Positions 32,334 through 41,834 of a DNA stretch of 64,000 nucleotides are shown here, piece after piece. The first letter of the stretch is position 1; every line of letters begins with the position of its first letter. A program made the position numbers and the translations under genes. Below the pieces are notes generated by a model. It saw only the letters and a program-made list of their open reading frames with translations, had not been told where the DNA came from and did no database searches. Origin of the DNA: Haladaptatus pallidirubidus (GTDB lineage: Archaea > Halobacteriota > Halobacteria > Halobacteriales > Haladaptataceae); the NCBI RefSeq assembly GCF_020700235.1, contig NZ_CP085301.1, positions 1,798,001 to 1,862,000 of the forward strand, given 5' to 3'.

Positions 32334-34049
32334 CTATCCGCTTGGCGATTCCGCCCCTCGAAGCCGAATCGTTACGATGCTTCCGCGTGGTTCGTTGGTG
32401 CCGAACGTGAGTTCGCCGCCGAACTTGCCGACGACCCAGTTCGTCAGCCATAGACCGAGCCCACTTCCATGTTGGAGCGCGGTTTCCCTCCCATCGATGA
32501 GAACCAACTGTTCCTCTTTCGGGATTCCCGGTCCATCGTCCAAGACGATTATTTCCGTCCAGTTGTCCTCCTCCAAATCGACGGTGGTTACTGAAAGCAT
32601 TACGTCTGGAGCATCCCGATCGTTGTGCTCGATTGCGTTCTCGACGACCTTGTTGATGACTGTATCGAGCGTTTTGTCCCCGTAGACCCATGCGGTATCG
32701 GGAAGTTCGGTCGAGAGAGCGACGTTTGGATACGACCTCTGAAGGTCGGAACAGGCGCGTTCGATGATACTCGTAATTTCTACGGCTGTCTCCGTTTTGC
32801 CGCTTCTGTCGAGCGTCTTTCCGACTTCGCGGGCCTTCTCGCTGATGTCGATTAGCTCGGCCGCTTTTCGTTTTATGATTTCGACGCTCTCCGCCGTTTC
32901 TAGAACGGTTTCCTTGATGTTGTCCGCGTGCCCGAGTACGACGTTCAAGTCGTTTCGGAGGTTGTGTCGGAGGATACGGTTGAACACCTGTAGTCGCTGT
33001 TCCCGTCGTACCAACTCCTGTCGCGTTCGAACCGAATTTATCGCGTAGGCGATGCTGTTTCCGAACTTCGAAAGTACCTGCCGCTCCGTTTCATCAAATG
33101 CGTGCGGATGGTCGGTATAGACGTTCAAAACGCCGTAGAGTGAAGTTTCGTACCGGAGCGGTATGACGGCCTTAGAGTGATACCCGCGTTCGAGCGCTTT
33201 TTCCCGCCAGTGCTCCAATGACGAATCTGGTGGGTTTATCTCTTCTGTGTGAATTACTTTCCCCGTACAACTTGTCCCTTCTGTACTCTCTATCTCCTTG
33301 TCGACGGAAACCTCCACTTCTGCAAAATCTTCTCCTGAAAAATTCCCGTCCGCAATATCCTGCGTAATCTGTATCTCTCCGGTTTCAAACGCGCGGGAAA
33401 CCGAATTCGATTCGTGTTCTTTCGTGTCGGTGTGAAACACTGCGTCGAGATAGCCCGCTTCGATTCCGGCGGAAAATCGCGGTGTGATGCAACCATCCTC
33501 TTCTTTTCCTACCCATGCGAACAGATAGGATTGGGAGTCGGCGAGGCGCTCGCAGACGGATTTTTCGATGTCCTCTCGCGTGGACGCTTCGAGAAGCGAC
33601 TGGCTCACGTCCCAAATAAGGTCATTGATTGCTATCTGTCGTCGAACCGCCTTCTCCGCACGGCGGTGGGAGACCGCGTTTTCGATTCGGTTGGCGAGGG
33701 AAACGAACTGTCGCCGTCCGTCGCCTTTTTGGAGATAGTCAGTTACCCCTGCGGAAATAGCCCTGCTGGCGGTGTTTTCGCTTCCACCACCCGTCATGAG
33801 GATAAACGGCAGTTCCGGACGTATCTCCCTAACCGAATCTAACAGTTCCAGCCCGTTCATCCCCGGCATCTCGTAGTCACTAACGACGCAGTCGAACTGC
33901 TCCTCTTTCAGACGATTGAGGGCGTCGTGTGGGGCGTTTTCGGTGTGAACTTCCACGTCGTCGAGTTTCTGCTGGAGGATGTCCGACGCGACCGTTGCGA
34001 AGAACTGGTTGTCCTCGACGTGAAGCACCCGAATCGGGCGACGTTCCAT
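32334..34049 (-). CDS. Hybrid histidine kinase: receiver, GAF and kinase domains
   Basis: Start taken at MERRPIRVLHVEDNQFF; nine more codons are possible. The receiver domain (about 1-120) has the phospho-acceptor in CVVSDYEMPG and the Lys in YLQKGDG. A GAF-like domain (about 160-350) has HSKAVIPLRYETSLYGVLNVYTD. The HisKA part shows the His in RILRHNLRNDLNVVLGH, and the HATPase part has the N-box VVENAIEHND, DDGPGIP and GSGLGLWL. It is soluble, so it senses a cytoplasmic cue. No response regulator gene lies adjacent. Confidence 0.9.
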   Translation of the reverse strand: MERRPIRVLHVEDNQFFATVASDILQQKLDDVEVHTENAPHDALNRLKEEQFDCVVSDYEMPGMNGLELLDSVREIRPELPFILMTGGGSENTASRAISAGVTDYLQKGDGRRQFVSLANRIENAVSHRRAEKAVRRQIAINDLIWDVSQSLLEASTREDIEKSVCERLADSQSYLFAWVGKEEDGCITPRFSAGIEAGYLDAVFHTDTKEHESNSVSRAFETGEIQITQDIADGNFSGEDFAEVEVSVDKEIESTEGTSCTGKVIHTEEINPPDSSLEHWREKALERGYHSKAVIPLRYETSLYGVLNVYTDHPHAFDETERQVLSKFGNSIAYAINSVRTRQELVRREQRLQVFNRILRHNLRNDLNVVLGHADNIKETVLETAESVEIIKRKAAELIDISEKAREVGKTLDRSGKTETAVEITSIIERACSDLQRSYPNVALSTELPDTAWVYGDKTLDTVINKVVENAIEHNDRDAPDVMLSVTTVDLEEDNWTEIIVLDDGPGIPKEEQLVLIDGRETALQHGSGLGLWLTNWVVGKFGGELTFGTNEPRGSIVTIRLRGAESPSG

Positions 34050-34215
34050 TCTACTACTGGTCTTGTATGTGACCAATAAATAACTTTATCCTGGTCTCCC
34101 CTTTTCACTCAATCATATAAATATATCGTCGTATGTTTTGTTGGATTATCTATGTTTAAACATCGGTGTAGTGATTTTATGCGGCCTCTCGACTCACGAA
34201 ATCTGCCGATTCCGG

Positions 34216-34941
34216 TCAGTCGCGCCCTTCCGGCCCGACCGGAACTTCACCGAACGATGGTGTTTTCGTGTTTTTCGGGGATGCCCATTCGACGGCGTTT
34301 CCGAGAATTTGTCGTATCTCCGACTGCCGATAGATGGGATACGTCTCGTGTCCCGGTCGAAAGTAAAAAATCCGGCCTGACCCGCGGCGGTAACAACAAC
34401 CGCTTCGGAACACTTCGCCGCCCTCGAACCAACTCGCGAAGATCAGTTCGTCCGGTGCGGGAACGTCGAATCGTTCACCGTACATCTCCGCCTTCGGCAC
34501 GACGACTTGCTCGCCGATTCCTCGCGCAATCGGATGGTTCGGCTCCACCGTCCAGAGTCGCTCCCGTTCGCCCTCGTTTCGCCATTTCAGGTCGCAGGTC
34601 GTCCCCATGAGTCGTTTGAATATTTTCGAAAAATGACCGGAATGGAGAACGATAAGACCCATACCGTCGAGAACGTGCTTTTGAACTCGTTCTACGACCT
34701 CGTCTGCAACCTCCTCGTGGGCGGCATGTCCCCACCACGTCAGTACGTCCGTGTCATCGAGCACGGCTTCGGTGAGACCGTGCTCCGGTTCGTCCAACGT
34801 GGCGGTTGTCACGTCGAAACCACGCGATTCGAACAGTTCCGCGAGTATCGCGTGGATTCCATCCGGATAGCACTCCTCCGCCGCTCCTCCCTCTCGCTCG
34901 TGTCGAAATTCGTTCCACACCGTGACTCGCGGTTTGTTCAT
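34216..34941 (-). CDS. ThuA domain protein
   Basis: Start at [16 protein letters not shown]; the longer frame runs into the next promoter. The 241-residue protein has the flavodoxin/glutamine amidotransferase-like ThuA fold: [49 protein letters not shown] and [31 protein letters not shown]. ThuA proteins are linked to trehalose and sugar use. It is divergent from a broken VOC gene (about 110 bp between ATGs). Confidence 0.88.
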   Translation of the reverse strand: MNKPRVTVWNEFRHEREGGAAEECYPDGIHAILAELFESRGFDVTTATLDEPEHGLTEAVLDDTDVLTWWGHAAHEEVADEVVERVQKHVLDGMGLIVLHSGHFSKIFKRLMGTTCDLKWRNEGERERLWTVEPNHPIARGIGEQVVVPKAEMYGERFDVPAPDELIFASWFEGGEVFRSGCCYRRGSGRIFYFRPGHETYPIYRQSEIRQILGNAVEWASPKNTKTPSFGEVPVGPEGRD

Positions 34942-35053
34942 GCGGCATACCACTTCGGAGAGCCATTCACTGTTTCGGAATGATACCGACAGAAAATCTC
35001 TCGGCACGGTGTTTACCAATGCCGTTTATTCGACCTCCCCGCGAAGTCGCCAC

Positions 35054-35456
35054 ATGGAACCACGAATTAGCATCGTCACGCTGGGCGTTTCAGACCTCGA
35101 CGAGCCCATTCAGTTCTATCGAGACGGCCTCTCGCTCCCGATGGACGAACGCGACGCTGACGCCTCGATTGCTTTCTTCGAAATGTCGGGAATGAAACTC
35201 TCGCTCTACCCTCGCGAACTGCTCGCCGAGGATGCGACGGTTTCCTCCGGGGTCGGTGAATTCGACGTGAATCACGCTCGCGCACAACGTCGAATCACAG
35301 AATGCAGTGGACGACGTTCTCGACGAGGCGGTTTCGGCGGGTGGCGAACTCGTGAAACCGGCACAGGAGGCGGATTGGGGCGGTTACTCCGGCTACTTCG
35401 CCGACCCGGACGGTCACCTCTGGGAAGTCGCGTGGAATCCGTACTGGGAATTCTAA
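35054..35456 (+). pseudogene. Frameshifted VOC (glyoxalase-like) gene
   Basis: The first frame starts MEPRISIVTLGVSDLDEPIQFY and runs as a VOC protein to about 35265. The +1 frame then continues ITLAHNVESQNAVDDVLDEAVSAGGELV and ends GYFADPDGHLWEVAWNPYWEF at 35456, the normal C-terminus. A single base change in GAATTCGACGTGAATCACG explains the break. The rejoined protein would be about 134 residues. Confidence 0.8.
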
Positions 35457-35600
35457 ACAGAGAACTATCGTGATCATCGTACGATTTTTCATTCGCGTCT
35501 CCGTCTGTAACCATCTACGCGAGAACTTCCAAGAGGGAATTTGATACGATTTTCTCGCGAAACGAATCAGAAAGTTTTCATTCGAACTGTTTGAATTGGC

Positions 35601-36459
35601 ATGCGACGCTGTTGGTTTCTCGCAACCGGAACCGCCCTCCTTTCCGCCGTTGTCGCCGGATGTGGCCACCACTCTGTCGTTCTCGGTGTGGACGACGCGA
35701 CAGCAGACGACATCGCCGACGAAGTTTCGACGACCGCCGACCTCGGTTCTGAAGAATATACTCTCGTCACATCGCCCCGCGAGAATGGGTCGGCTACACG
35801 GAGCGGACTGTACGAACTGTTCGACCGAACTAACGCCGTCCGGGTTGACGATTCCTTCGACGAAGTTTCGGAGGCTCGACTCACGAGTAGCGAAGTGACG
35901 GTTTACGAGGATCTCATCGATTTCGAACCGGAAGATACGACGCCGAAACTCGACGAAATCGAATACGAGAACTTGCCGGAGACGGATCGCCAACGCCTCG
36001 ACTCCCTCTTTTCGGGGGAAACTCCGGCTAGTCAAGACGGGTTCGGTATCGGCTTCAGTTACGAAACTGCCGGAGAAGTGGGGGAACGAATCGGTGTTCG
36101 TTCCGGAGCGACAGTACGACATCGTCGTTCGCGGCGAGAATCGGTAGCGGGTTGGAATCGACTCCCGAACTGCCTCCGAGGCTGAGTACCGATACGAGGT
36201 GACGGAGATAGCTCCTGATGATGATACATTCGCCGAGCAGATTCGACAGTAAAACCTGTTCACACTCACGGAACTTTCCGACGCCGAACGTGCAGTCGTC
36301 ACGGAAGCAATTGAGGGAGGGTATTTCGAAGCGAACGACGCCTTCAACTCGGTGACTAACCGCATCCGAGGGTACGAGGGATTAGACGTGGATGAGTTCT
36401 ATGGGACGTGGCTCATCGAGTACGAGGGTGCTGAGTATCTCACCTACGCTGAATGGTAA
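35601..36459 (+). pseudogene. Degraded lipoprotein gene (one frameshift, two stops)
   Basis: It begins MRRCWFLATGTALLSAVVAGC, a signal peptide with a lipobox cysteine, and reads on to GFSYETAGEVGERIG. Near 36090 the frame shifts, continuing FVPE..QYDIVVRGENR, then a TAG, RVGIDSRTASEAEYRYEVTEIA, then a TAA after FAEQIRQ, and finally NLFTLTELSDAERAVVTEAIEGG to YLTYAEW. Both stops sit where Tyr would fit. The product would be a secreted lipoprotein of about 285 residues, unknown in function. Confidence 0.75.
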
Positions 36460-36473
36460 CTACTTTGTCGACA

Positions 36474-37172
36474 CTACTCCTCTGCAACTTCGTCGTCCTC
36501 CCATCCTTCGCTGTACACCTGTTCGTCGGGAACGCCGATGTCCGCGAGTTTCTCCCTCGTTTCCACGACCATTCCCGGAACGCCGCAGACGTAGACATCC
36601 GTTTCTTCCGGTGACGAAACTACTTCCTCGATATGCTGCTGAACGTGTCCCGTTTTCCCCGCCCATTCTTCCTCGGAGAGTGAATACACTACGGTTAGGT
36701 TCTCGTGCGCCGATTCGAGTTGGTCGAGCGTTTCACGGAACATAACGTCTTCCTGCGTTTTCTCGCCGTAGAGGAACGTCGCCTCGCCAGTCCCTTCCCG
36801 GAGATACTGTTTCACCATCGCCATCATCGGCGTGATTCCGGTTCCGGTCGAGACGAACGCCACGTCCGAATCCAAATTCCGAAGATAGAGGTTTCCGTCC
36901 AACTCTTCGATTTGGATGATGTCTCCGGGTTCTCGCTCGTGCATGTACACCGACGCGGTGCCCTCGTTGTACTTCTTTATCGCCAGCGTGATACTGTCCG
37001 TTCCGGGTCGCGTCGTCGCGGTGTAGGGTCGAATCACTTCGTCGCCGTTCTGTTCGAAGTGCAACTGGGTGTGTTGACCGGGCTCGAAATCGAACTCGTC
37101 GGCGGCGGAGAGTTCGAATTGCTTTACCTGCGGGGTCATCCGATGAATGGACGTGATTTCGACTTCGCGCAT
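36474..37172 (-). CDS. FAD/NAD(P)-binding ferredoxin reductase-like protein
   Basis: Start at MREVEITSIHRMTPQV; the upstream extension overlaps the promoter. The 232-residue protein has an FAD domain with RPYTATTRPG (RxYS/T-type FAD site) and ASVYMHEREPGD, then an NAD domain with FVSTGTGITPMMAMVKQYL, FLYGEKTQEDVMFRETLDQL and DVYVCGVPGMVVETREKL. No iron-sulfur domain is fused. It could reduce a ferredoxin or flavodoxin. It is divergent to the DUF4112 gene. Confidence 0.88.
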   Translation of the reverse strand: MREVEITSIHRMTPQVKQFELSAADEFDFEPGQHTQLHFEQNGDEVIRPYTATTRPGTDSITLAIKKYNEGTASVYMHEREPGDIIQIEELDGNLYLRNLDSDVAFVSTGTGITPMMAMVKQYLREGTGEATFLYGEKTQEDVMFRETLDQLESAHENLTVVYSLSEEEWAGKTGHVQQHIEEVVSSPEETDVYVCGVPGMVVETREKLADIGVPDEQVYSEGWEDDEVAEE

Positions 37173-37301
37173 GACTTGTTTCTCATTGGTAACACGGGTA
37201 AACGAATTGGCCAACACGTCCGTCCGAGTCGTTCGTCCGATTTGAACCGTGCCGAATACGCAAGCAGAGTGCATAACCGGTTCGACCGGCTTATTTACTC
37301 T

Positions 37302-37664
37302 ATGACAGAGTATGCAGACCTCTCTGATGTCCCTCGAAACAAACGTGGTTCGATCCGACGAGTGCGAAAACTAAGCACTCTGCTCGACGAAGCGTTTCGC
37401 GTCCCCGGAACGAACTTTCGGTTCGGACTCGACCCAGTGATGGGCCTTTTGCCTGTCGGCGGCGACGTGGCGTCCGCCTTGATTTCTCTCTACATCGTCC
37501 TCGAAGGCTATATGATGGGCGTCCCTCGGCACACGCTCGTCCGAATGCTGGTGAACATCCTCATCGACACCTTCGGCGGGTCTGTGCCACTTCTCGGGTC
37601 GCTGTTCGACGCCGGTTGGAAGGCGAACGTTCGAAACCGAAAACTGCTCGAAAAACACATTTAA
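37302..37664 (+). CDS. DUF4112 domain membrane protein
   Basis: A 120-residue protein, start at MTEYADLSDVP, with a TATA-like TTATTTA about 12-17 nt upstream. The DUF4112 core is seen as LSTLLDEAFRVPGTNFRFGLDPVMGLLPVGGDVASALISLYIV, and a second hydrophobic part VNILIDTFGGSVPLLGSLFDAGWKAN. It is an inner-membrane protein of unknown role. Its 3' end overlaps that of the convergent TrmB gene by 4 bases. Confidence 0.88.
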   Translation: MTEYADLSDVPRNKRGSIRRVRKLSTLLDEAFRVPGTNFRFGLDPVMGLLPVGGDVASALISLYIVLEGYMMGVPRHTLVRMLVNILIDTFGGSVPLLGSLFDAGWKANVRNRKLLEKHI

Positions 37665-38719
37665 TTATCGAGTTCGAGCGTCACGTCCTCCGCCTCGAAA
37701 TCCTCGATGAACGACCCGGAACCACCGATACTAACCTCTCCATCCTCAGTTTCGAGGACGAGGGCGGTTTCGACCGGAAATGCATTGGACGCCGGTTCGA
37801 CGAGTCCCTGTCGCACGGCGGCGATCGTTCCCTCGATGGTCACCGGGCCGTTTTCGCCGCCGACTTGCCGTGCGTGAACACGCGCGCGAACCGGATAATT
37901 TCCCCGACGATGGAGCGTCGCGTGTAACACTGCGTGGCGAAAGTCGTGGAACGTCCGCGGAAGTTCCGCCGGAGCGATTGCGTACACTTCGTTCGCCATC
38001 GGCCAGTAGTTGCCGAGAAACGATCCGACGAGGACGGGAACGAGTTGTTCCTGTGCGAACGTAATCGACTGCTTGTCGCTGTTCGAGCGAACTATCATCT
38101 CGGTCGGTGCGACGAGGCCGAATCGCTGATCGACGGTGAGCGTCGTCGGCATCGGTTCGCGCCACGCACGCGCGGCGCTCGCGATGCCTTCGAACTCCGA
38201 TTCGTCGATGTCGTCGGGGTTGACGCCGCTGACGACGAGCAGGACGAGAACACCGCGCTCGACTGCCGCCCCGAGTTCGTTTGCCACCTCGGGAAGGTGT
38301 TCGTAGGGTATCGAGAGCGTGATTTCCTCGTTCGCCTCTGCCAGACAATTTTCGATTCGTTTGATGACGGTGACGCGGGATTTGATGACCTCGAATTGAT
38401 CGGGGTCGCTGGTCGTCGCGGAAAATCGTTCGTCCAGCGCCGGGCGCATCGTTTCGATCCGGTCGGACAGCGTCCCGATGACCTGTTCCGGTGGATTCGC
38501 CCGAATCATCGTGGGCACCACGTGGTCGTTGACGTCCACGAAACCTCGTTCTGCCAACTTCTCGCTGGTGCTGTAGACGTAGCGTTTCGAGACGCCAGCG
38601 TCATCCGCGATGGTGCTGGCTTTCGCCTCGCCCTGTTCCAAGATTGCGAGATATGTGTCGACTTCCTTCTCCGAAAGACCGAACTGCCGAAGCAGGTCGG
38701 AGAGCGTGCGGTCGTCCAT
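37661..38719 (-). CDS. TrmB family sugar-responsive regulator
   Basis: Start at MDDRTLSDLLRQFGLSEKEVDTYLAILEQGEAKA. The 352-residue protein has an N-terminal winged helix (DDAGVSKRYVYSTSEKLAERGFV) and the C-terminal TrmB sugar-binding domain (RENY-like FLGNYWPMANEVY, then ending in FIEDFEAEDVTLELD). The family controls maltose/trehalose and glycolytic genes. It lies next to remnants of an alpha-amylase and a MalG permease, so it was probably the regulator of a maltodextrin locus that has been deleted. Confidence 0.9.
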   Translation of the reverse strand: MDDRTLSDLLRQFGLSEKEVDTYLAILEQGEAKASTIADDAGVSKRYVYSTSEKLAERGFVDVNDHVVPTMIRANPPEQVIGTLSDRIETMRPALDERFSATTSDPDQFEVIKSRVTVIKRIENCLAEANEEITLSIPYEHLPEVANELGAAVERGVLVLLVVSGVNPDDIDESEFEGIASAARAWREPMPTTLTVDQRFGLVAPTEMIVRSNSDKQSITFAQEQLVPVLVGSFLGNYWPMANEVYAIAPAELPRTFHDFRHAVLHATLHRRGNYPVRARVHARQVGGENGPVTIEGTIAAVRQGLVEPASNAFPVETALVLETEDGEVSIGGSGSFIEDFEAEDVTLELDN

Positions 38720-38753
38720 TCGTTGTCGGGTCTTCTTCGTGAAAGTATAAACC

Positions 38754-39710
38754 TCACTCGGTGACGAGGGCGACGACGACGCTCTCAACCGTGAGTTTCG
38801 TTCCGCCATCGTCCACAGTCGTTCCGCCGTCGCTCTCTTCTGCGCCCGGAATCCGGTCGCCCGTCACGATATTTTCATCCTCGATTTCCGCGTTCAACGT
38901 TACCTCTCGCGCCGATTCGCCGAAGTTCAGGATCACGACTGCGCGCGAGTCCGCGGACTCGCGCGCGAACGCGACGACACTCTCAGAGCCGTTTTTCGCT
39001 TCCAGTTCGACCCGTTCCACCGACCCGTCACGAAGGACGGGATGCTCGTCGCGCGTGCTGCTCAGTGCGCGGTGGAACGCGGTCAACTCGTCGTCGCCGT
39101 GTTCCCACCGCATCGTTCCGCGATAGTCGGTCATGCCGCGCTCTTGGCCGTAGTAAATCATCGGCGCGCCGGGAAGCGTGAACGTCGCGGCGGTCGCGGC
39201 CTTGAGCGCGTCGTAGCCGCAGTCGTCCAGATAGCGCGATTCGTCGTGATTTTCGACGTACCGCAGATGCACTGCGCTGTCGGGGAAACCAGACCGTATC
39301 CCGTCTTTCAACGCATCGAAAATCGCGGTGGCGGGTTTCTCGCCCCGCCCGATTTCGCGCAGGGTTCCGTACATCGTCGTGTCGTAGTGCATCGTAAATT
39401 CGCCTTCGTGGTAGTCTGGATCTCGCGGAATCGTCTCGTCCAGCAGGAGGAAATCGTCCGGAACCCTGCTTGCGATTTCCTTCCAGAATTCGTGCGGGAC
39501 GCCCCACGCAACGTCGCATCGGAATCCATCGACCATTCCGGCCCACTCGTCGACCACGTCGAGGAGGAACCGACGCACGGCGAGGGAATCGAAGTTGAAG
39601 TTCGGAATCTGTTCCCAGTTGAAGTAGCGTTGGGCGCGTTTTTCTCCCGTCTCTTCGTCCGCTTTCCAGACGTACCAGTCGCGGTACTCCGGTACACCCG
39701 CCGCGCTCAT
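38754..39710 (-). pseudogene. Alpha-amylase family protein, 5'-truncated
   Basis: The frame holds the second half of a GH13 barrel: GFRCDVAW with the nucleophile Asp, LLLDETIPRD with the acid/base Glu, and RYVENHDESRYLDD with the transition-state Asp, followed by GAPMIYYGQERG and a C-terminal beta domain. The first half of the barrel, expected to add several hundred residues, is missing: sequence before GVPEYRDWYVW becomes MalG DNA from the opposite strand. The apparent start codon falls in the junction. An active enzyme is unlikely. Confidence 0.8.
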
Positions 39711-40170
39711 CGCGCTCTACGCCACGTTCGTCCAGGTCGGACTGGACAACAGCAAACTCGCGCTGTCGGCGTACTACGCGGCGACCGCTGTGCCGTTCAA
39801 CACGTGGCTGTTGAAGACGTACATGGACAACATCCCGACCTCCTACGAGGAGGCGGCGATGATGGACGGCGCGTCCTCGTGGCGCATCGTCTGGGAAGTC
39901 ATCCTGCCGCTGTCGAAGGCCGGACTGGTGACCGTACTCGTGTTTAGCTTCCTCGCGGGATGGACTGAGTTCATCGTCGCGCAACTCCTGCTCGACGCGG
40001 ACAAGTACACGCTTCCGGTGGGACTCTACAGCCTCGTCGGCAAGTATTCGACGCCGTGGGCGCGGTTCTCGACCTTCGCCTTAACCTTCGCCACGCCCAT
40101 CATGCTCGTGTATCTGTTCGCCCAGCGCTACATCGAGAGCGGCCTGTCGTTCGGCGGGATGGAAGGGTAA
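39691..40170 (+). pseudogene. malG: MalG-type sugar ABC permease, 5'-truncated
   Basis: The frame from about 39691 reads the C-terminal half of a MalG permease: AALIALYATFVQVGLDNSKLALSAYY, VPFNTWLLKTYMDNIPTSYEEAAMMDGASSWRIVWEVILP (the EAA loop that docks onto the ATPase), LVFSFLAGWTEFIVAQLL and the ending YLFAQRYIESGLSFGGMEG. Helices 1-3 and the periplasmic-contact region are gone. No MalK, MalF or MalE lies nearby. Divergent to the amylase remnant. Confidence 0.8.
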
Positions 40171-40230
40171 AATCGAGACTGATGCTGTCAGACTCGGCTC
40201 GAACTCGGTGCAGAACGGAGACGGGAAAGT

Positions 40231-40458
40231 CTATCTTTTTGTCGCATCCTCAACGATAGTGTGAAAGCCGTAGGCGAACTGCTGGAATCCGTAAAAGGCG
40301 ACGACGCCCCAGACGAGTAGTGCTGGTATGGCGGCAAGCCACGGGCTGAACATGGCGACGAGTACGGATGCCGAGATACTACCGACGAAAAGGGGAATGG
40401 TTCCAACGATGCCGTTGAACGCGACGTCAGTGGCTGCAGACTGGCGAGACATGTTCAT
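40231..40458 (-). CDS. Small two-helix membrane protein
   Basis: 75 residues (or 73 from the second Met), with FNGIVGTIPLFVGSISASVLVAMFSPWLAAIPALLVWGVVAFYGF giving two hydrophobic helices and an ending IVEDATKR. No family recognised. An A/T-rich TATA-like segment lies upstream around 40475-40495. Confidence 0.6.
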   Translation of the reverse strand: MNMSRQSAATDVAFNGIVGTIPLFVGSISASVLVAMFSPWLAAIPALLVWGVVAFYGFQQFAYGFHTIVEDATKR

Positions 40459-40537
40459 CTATCGAACAGAGTAGCATAAAATATTTTGTATCAATCACGT
40501 CACTCGTGAAGATACTCTACAACGAAGCAATCGCAGA

Positions 40538-40834
40538 CTACGGACTTACCACCGCAACGTCTCCGAACAGCGCGTCGCCCTCGTGAACGAGCACCGTCGC
40601 GCCGCTTTTTCCTGTTCCGGGAGTCGGGCGTAGTCAGGGTGCCGAGGTGACGACCTGTTCTACGTCAGCGAGGGACTGGCCGACCACGGCCAGTCCCGAC
40701 CGAAGCGTGTCGAGCGTTCCGGTCGCTCTGACGCTCGTGCCGATGAGCGTCGTCGGTTCGACAGACGCGGTGCCGAGCACGTAGACGCTGTTTTCTCCCT
40801 CGAACTCCGCGTTTCCGAGTCGAATTCGTTCCAC
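40538..40834 (-). pseudogene. MBL-fold metallo-hydrolase remnant
   Basis: The first frame MERIRLGNAEFEGENSVYVLGTAS, then TLRSGLAVVGQSLADVEQVV, matches the start of haloarchaeal MBL-fold hydrolases, but where the zinc motif HxHxDH should follow it reads TSAP and stops. Further along another frame keeps SGATVLVHEGDALFGDV, which belongs to the same family, before a stop at 40538. The metal site is lost, so this is a decayed copy. Confidence 0.65.
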
Positions 40835-40934
40835 AGCTAGGGCTATATATCACATCGATGTCACTTTTGTTTCCGCACTTGAATGGTACGACTACTCGTG
40901 CATCGCGAAATAGGCGACGAACCGTCGTATCGCG

Positions 40935-41540
40935 TTACGAGTCGTCTGTCAGAATCTGAGCGAGCGAGAGTGCTCCGAACGCCGAAACGAGGAGGGCGCC
41001 CCAAACGAGGTCGGGGACGAGCGAAAATGGCCGAATGCCGACCCACGCCGAAGAAACCAGTGCGATTCCGATCGCGGTGAGACGTCGGTAGTATCGAAGC
41101 CACGGAAGCCCAGCGTCCGAGTCGTCGACCGCGTTGGCGTCGGTCGCGTTCTCATCTGCAATTTCGCCGGGGGTGTCGAGATACGGGTCGAACTGGTCCG
41201 CCAGCGGACCGCGTTCGACGATACCGCGACTCTGGTTGTACTCGATGATACCCTCGTTGTCCAGTTTGGGGAGGTGTGACTGGTAGAGTGCGATATAAAC
41301 GCGCTGGCGCTCGTTGGAGGAGAGTTTCCGTACCGTCGTGTCGTTTTCCCACGCGGCGACCTGTTCGGCGAGGTCGCGCATTTCGATCGGACCGTCGGTG
41401 CTCTTGAGGTAGCGAAGTGCGTCCCGGCGGCGTTGGGTCTGGAGGATGTGAAAGATTTTGTCGCGCGATAGCGGTTCCGGTCGTTCTTCGACCTCGTTTT
41501 CGAATTCGTCTATCGGCGGTGAGTCGCTACTCGCGCTCAT
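40935..41540 (-). CDS. DUF7344 regulator with C-terminal membrane helices
   Basis: A 201-residue protein. Residues about 25-115 are a DUF7344 winged helix (SRDKIFHILQTQRRRDALRYLKSTDGPIEMRDLAEQVA, then YQSHLPKLDNEGIIEYNQSRGIVE). After an acidic linker two hydrophobic segments follow (LTAIGIALVSSAWVGI and LVWGALLVSAFGALSLAQIL). It is thus a membrane-tethered putative regulator. It follows a 42-aa ORF with ATGA overlap. Confidence 0.85.
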   Translation of the reverse strand: MSASSDSPPIDEFENEVEERPEPLSRDKIFHILQTQRRRDALRYLKSTDGPIEMRDLAEQVAAWENDTTVRKLSSNERQRVYIALYQSHLPKLDNEGIIEYNQSRGIVERGPLADQFDPYLDTPGEIADENATDANAVDDSDAGLPWLRYYRRLTAIGIALVSSAWVGIRPFSLVPDLVWGALLVSAFGALSLAQILTDDS

Positions 41541-41665
41541 CGTTTGTCCTGATATCTGTCGCTTACCCCTCGATTCGCGTCGTTCAAGCCGGGATTGTCG
41601 TCGTTGGTTCGTCTCAGCATTTGCAATCGCCCCGGTAATCGGTCGTTTCGTTGCTCGCGTGCCAT
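41537..41665 (-). CDS. 42-aa basic protein upstream of the DUF7344 gene
   Basis: A short frame MAREQRNDRLPGRLQMLRR...GVSDRYQDKR whose TGA overlaps the DUF7344 ATG (ATGA), a sign of translational coupling. A TATA-like TTTTTAAAAT lies 27 nt upstream of its ATG, the right distance for a leaderless transcript. Rich in Arg and Asn, no hydrophobic segment. No relative recognised. It could also be only a leader peptide. Confidence 0.5.
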   Translation of the reverse strand: MAREQRNDRLPGRLQMLRRTNDDNPGLNDANRGVSDRYQDKR

Positions 41666-41686
41666 GTGATTCAATATCTTCGGTAG

Positions 41687-41696
41687 ATTTTAAAAA
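41687..41696 (-). promoter_or_regulatory. TATA-like box for the 42-aa ORF / DUF7344 operon
   Basis: Minus-strand TTTTTAAAAT, centred about 27 nt before the ATG at 41665, as expected for a leaderless haloarchaeal mRNA. Confidence 0.5.
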
Positions 41697-41834
41697 GGTG
41701 TTGGGTTCGAGTCAATGAGAACGATCTAATTCATATATAATTTAGATATGGTACTACCGAGTAGCAGAACATTATCGCTCGTCCAGGACAGTCATCGGGC
41801 TTTTAATATTTGGAAATCGAAGCTTTCCACGACG

